The notes under the pieces: generated by a model
Told to the model about the DNA's origin: nothing
What the model saw: the letters and a program-made list of their open reading frames with translations, nothing else
Databases searched by the model: none
Program-made: the position numbers and the translations under genes
Shown here: positions 60,710 through 64,000 of the stretch, one piece after another
Layout of the letters: each line of letters begins with the position of its first letter
Position numbering within the stretch: the first letter of the stretch is position 1
Assembly (NCBI GenBank): GCA_024449915.1
Contig: JAMZAV010000317.1
Location: 503,501-567,500, forward strand
DNA: 64,000 bases
Source of the DNA: Sweltsa coloradensis
Lineage: Eukaryota > Arthropoda > Insecta > Plecoptera > Chloroperlidae
Reading direction: 5' to 3'

Positions 60710-61588
60710 CTAGGAAAACGCTAAAGTCCCGCCGCGTTGATGGATGATAATTTTTTGTAAGTTTTTTGTTTGCGTTTTTTGCGTTTGTTTGCACTTTTCC
60801 TTTGCAAGTGCTTTTGAATGCATTGTAGGTGATTGTTGTCAAGTTTCTATTAGTAGTAGTATTTCTTTTTATTTAGCAAATTGCTATTTTTACAATTCAT
60901 TTCACAATACATTTCACAATACATTTCACAATACATTTCAGTTTCACAATATGGCCTATAAACTATAATATATTCAATTTCATGTATATAATGCAATTCC
61001 CTATACAATCTTCATAGGCATCTTTATAACTTCACATTACGTCATTGTACCTTAATCATAGACATTGTACTATTATTATCCCGAGTGGGCTCCCATAAAA
61101 TACATTCATTATAAATTCACATTAGTATAGTATCAGTGTAGGGTTAGTTATTGTTACTTGTTAATTGTTGTTATAAACCTAAAACAACTCATTAAAACCT
61201 TTATTTCTATGGATTCTGGATAACTTTTTCAACTTTTTCTTTCAAAAGGTACTACATTAACATAACCTTAATGTCCATGTGAAATATGAACGTTGTACCA
61301 CTACCCGTTTGGTCAGAATCGGCCAAAATGTGACGAAAATATCGCATTAAAAATCGAAAAAAATCGTAAAAGTACGATATTCATAAGAAATATTTCTTCG
61401 ATTGTGCCCAAAAACAATACACCTCTAAGTTTAGAGATTTCGAAGGTCCCTTCCAATTTTCATCAAGATCGGTTATGCCGTTTGCCTGGTTGTTAGCTAA
61501 CAAACAGACAGAAAAACAAACAATAACAAACACCCGAGCTATATTTTTTGGGGGTCAGTAAAATTGAAGTCTTCGCTTCGCTCATCCA
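60710..61588 (-). mobile_element. Family G Helitron-like element, copy G6, with nested insertion
   Basis: The plus strand reads CTAGGAAAACGCTAAAGTCC, CGCCGCGTTGATGGATGA, and GAATGCATTGTAGGTGATTG. Further on come TTGGTCAGAATCGGCC, TTTTCATCAAGATCGG and CTTCGCTTCGCTCATCC; this is the reverse complement of G3 end to end. Between 60858 and about 61145 an extra 290 bp, absent from G1 and G3, interrupts the element. It includes a 12-bp tandem (CACAATACATTT, about 4 units, 60893-60942). The outer CTAG abuts T on the minus strand. Confidence 0.7.
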
Positions 61589-64000
61589 AAAACTGATGTG
61601 ACGCTCCTGAGCGATTGATGCAAGAACCAATCCCTATGCAAGAATTTTTAAAGATGTTGTAAAAAGTAGCTTACATACACTGCTAGCTGTCATTACATTT
61701 ACAACCAGGTGTTTAGTACTTACATAGTCCCACATTCCCCACTACTATTTTGTTTGTTGTTTAGGAGAAGCATAGCATAGCTAATGAAGTTTCACTCTAA
61801 ACAGTGAAACAGTTTCTGTTGATTTGATAGCCATTAGCCACCAAAGGCGAAACATGCAACAAAATGGTCAAAAGTATGGTAACCAAATTGAAAGAATAAA
61901 AATACCCGCCACTCTCATCTTGGAGTAAAAGCATGCCGAGTATAGATACATGCATGGGTAAGAATACCACAATGTTGAATGTATAAATCAGTAATCATCG
62001 TCTCACAAAGCAACATTGACCTTGTGAGACTGACGAATGGTCACTACTGCAGCGCGAGAAGGATGGGAGCGCACACGCAGAATCAGCTACCCAATAAAAA
62101 TATACTTGTGAATATACTGAGACATTTTAAAATACAAAAACTTGCAAATCAAATTCGTATTTTTGGAATAGAGAGATCTCAAAACAGATTTGAACGTGGT
62201 TTTTCAAATCACTTTTACATTACAGTAACGTACATACATACACTACATAGTTACATTGCACATCTGCCACGTACTAAAAAATAACCCAGTGTTCTTCGTA
62301 GCCCATAAAACCAAAAAAAAAAAAAAATCCAATGCAACAACAAACACAACAATTGATATTTTCCACCTTTCCCACTGCATTCCACCGCCATCTAAATCAG
62401 CAAATCATCAAATGAACACTGAAAATTTGCACTGCCTTTTGTTTAACATTTTTATTTAATGACAGGAGCTTTGAACAAAAAGAAAAAGGGTATTGTTTCC
62501 GTAAATTTTTGTTTAGCCTAGGACTATCATCCCCTACTATTGTTCAACTACATTAGGCTTTCTGTAATCAAAACTAGTTATTTGTGCGGGAGTGTCAGAA
62601 CACGGTCGTGAAGGCCTAGGGCTGGCTAGGAGAGGCCTAGGAGTTGTCAAACGTGATGTGTTTGTATTCATATTTCTAGTCATATAGCCTAAGGTAACTT
62701 GAAGCTTACACTGTTGTATTATAAATAATTTTCATCGTCTGGGCCTAGGCCCGGGATGGTTTCTGTTTTGTTTTATGAGCGTAATGACTACTTTTCTCGT
62801 TTTACGCATAGACACAAAATTAAAAATGTCGTCCATCTGTTTACGTATTTTCTTGGGCGAGGCGTTCGTATAGCCTGAGCTGCCGTTATCGTCTTTCGTA
62901 CATACGATCCTAACGCACAGACGCGGAACTCCGTGCAGCCATCAATCCCCATTTTAGGCGCAATTCCGTGCCTTTTTGTGTAGCTTTTACTGATGAAATT
63001 TAACGATTATATCCATAATTATGGTTCAAATAAGATCAACTTTCACCACAGTGTTCGAAATAGTAAAATTAATACATCGCTGTCATGAAACATGGATATT
63101 ACTTATTTCAATGCAGTGAGTGTATCATCAAGTTCCCAAGTTATCATTTTTTTTCCGAAGCAATAACCGACCAAAGAAAAAAATAGACAAATGCGATGTG
63201 TTCAAAATTTATTTTTGAGTATAGTTGAATTTTTCCATAATTATTTGATCATAATTGTAGAGCTTGTTATTTGATTTCTAACCCTCTGCAGCCGCGCCTG
63301 AAAACTGTCTATGCATTAGGCTCTTAAGCCGTCTCACAGCCCTATTTTTTTTGTACAACAAAATAATTTCATGCATGAATGAAGGGAAGACTGAATTTGT
63401 TGAACTGTACCGCTCGCAGCGCTTTAGTTATACGGTCTCCAATACAATTTCATTATTGCCTATCGTGAGTGAGTCGGCTTTTAACGAGACGACAGTATTT
63501 TATAAAATACCATAAAGTGAACGATGCGGAAAGTGAAGCTCTATTGCAAATTGTGAAAAATAGAAAATATTTAATCACTTTTTCTAACGGGTCAATAAAT
63601 TGCATATTCAGCCGAAACTTAGATTTGACTCATGTAGTTCCTAGTAGACAGCCTTTTCTGAGTTTCAGGTCATTTAAACAATCCAAACTCATCTATACAA
63701 GAATCTAATAAATGTAAATACAAAATAATTTCATTCACTGTAACTTTTTCTTTTTTTCTCTCTCTTTTGTTTTAAAAGTCCCTAGAAGTAATAAACAAGA
63801 ATTCCATTCTTGGTATTTTTTAGTAATAATAATGCCACACACACACAAAACACGAAAATAGATAGCCACACACGACTTACTCACTCAAAAGTATTGAGAA
63901 CAAAAATACGGCCCAGAATAATTGTGTACCGTTATACATTTGCTCACTATTTACACATAAATTAAATTTTACCGGTGACAGCATCATTGCTTCTCTTCAA
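61589..64000. other. No gene seen
   Basis: AT-rich, non-repetitive to my eye. A frame of 79 codons at 63469-63708 ends in TAA followed closely by AATAAATG, but starts right after a stop, lacks a clear acceptor and matches no family I know. Listed as unassigned. Confidence 0.4.

Noticed and set aside
63469..63708. 79-codon frame ending near an AATAAA
   Set aside because: It starts directly after a stop, lacks a convincing acceptor and resembles no known family; a terminal exon cannot be excluded.

Overview
This is eukaryotic genomic DNA. Evidence: GT-AG introns, short exons separated by kilobases, LINE remnants, an LTR retrotransposon, tRNA-like SINE heads, palindromic MITE-like elements and many microsatellites. 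The base composition is AT-rich. The one recognisable gene family and the transposon mix point to an invertebrate metazoan, probably marine. The recurrent AGGCCTA words are only a weak hint, and I cannot name the species.

Gene content: one recognisable protein-coding gene, on the minus strand. Five exons at 9914-10055, 7447-7560, 4515-4655, 2173-2286 and 1328-1468 (in transcription order) encode alternating first and second halves of MIB/HERC2 domains. Every junction is phase 1, so each 255-nt exon pair encodes one 85-residue unit, and the gene runs off the left edge of the window. A small exon at 35377-35440 encodes a signal-peptide-like N-terminus and also ends in phase 1. It could be exon 1, which would make this a secreted multi-MIB/HERC2 protein with a 25-kb first intron; that link is an inference. 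Each unit keeps two cysteines. The first unit carries a one-base frameshift in a C6 run, which may be a sequence error.

Layout: 1-10.2 kb holds the exons, a LINE relic in an intron, small foldbacks and a LINE 3' end with a pentanucleotide tail. At 10.2-11.95 kb two Helitron-like composite repeats lie head to head around a short block of a 10-bp minisatellite (ACATAACGCC type). The same minisatellite then fills 11.96-31.6 kb. It is interrupted at 12784-19951 by a complete Ty3/gypsy-type LTR retrotransposon (minus strand) with an AACT target duplication. Roughly 13-29 kb reads as badly called consensus: many indels, loss of G and T, and pure poly-A/poly-C blocks of about 200 nt. From 31.6 kb to the right end the window is repeat-rich and gene-poor. 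It contains two families with Helitron-like CTAG termini (called F and G here), two families of roughly 600-bp palindromes bounded by TTAA (P and Q), a hAT-like element with nested insertions, two LINE 3' fragments, several tRNA-like elements and short tandem arrays.

Nothing here forms an operon or a microbial system. The most interesting items are the exon-pair array of cysteine-bearing MIB/HERC2 domains with a possible secretory exon, and the F/G elements with shared, partly palindromic 3' termini and an associated minisatellite. All repeat family names are local labels.
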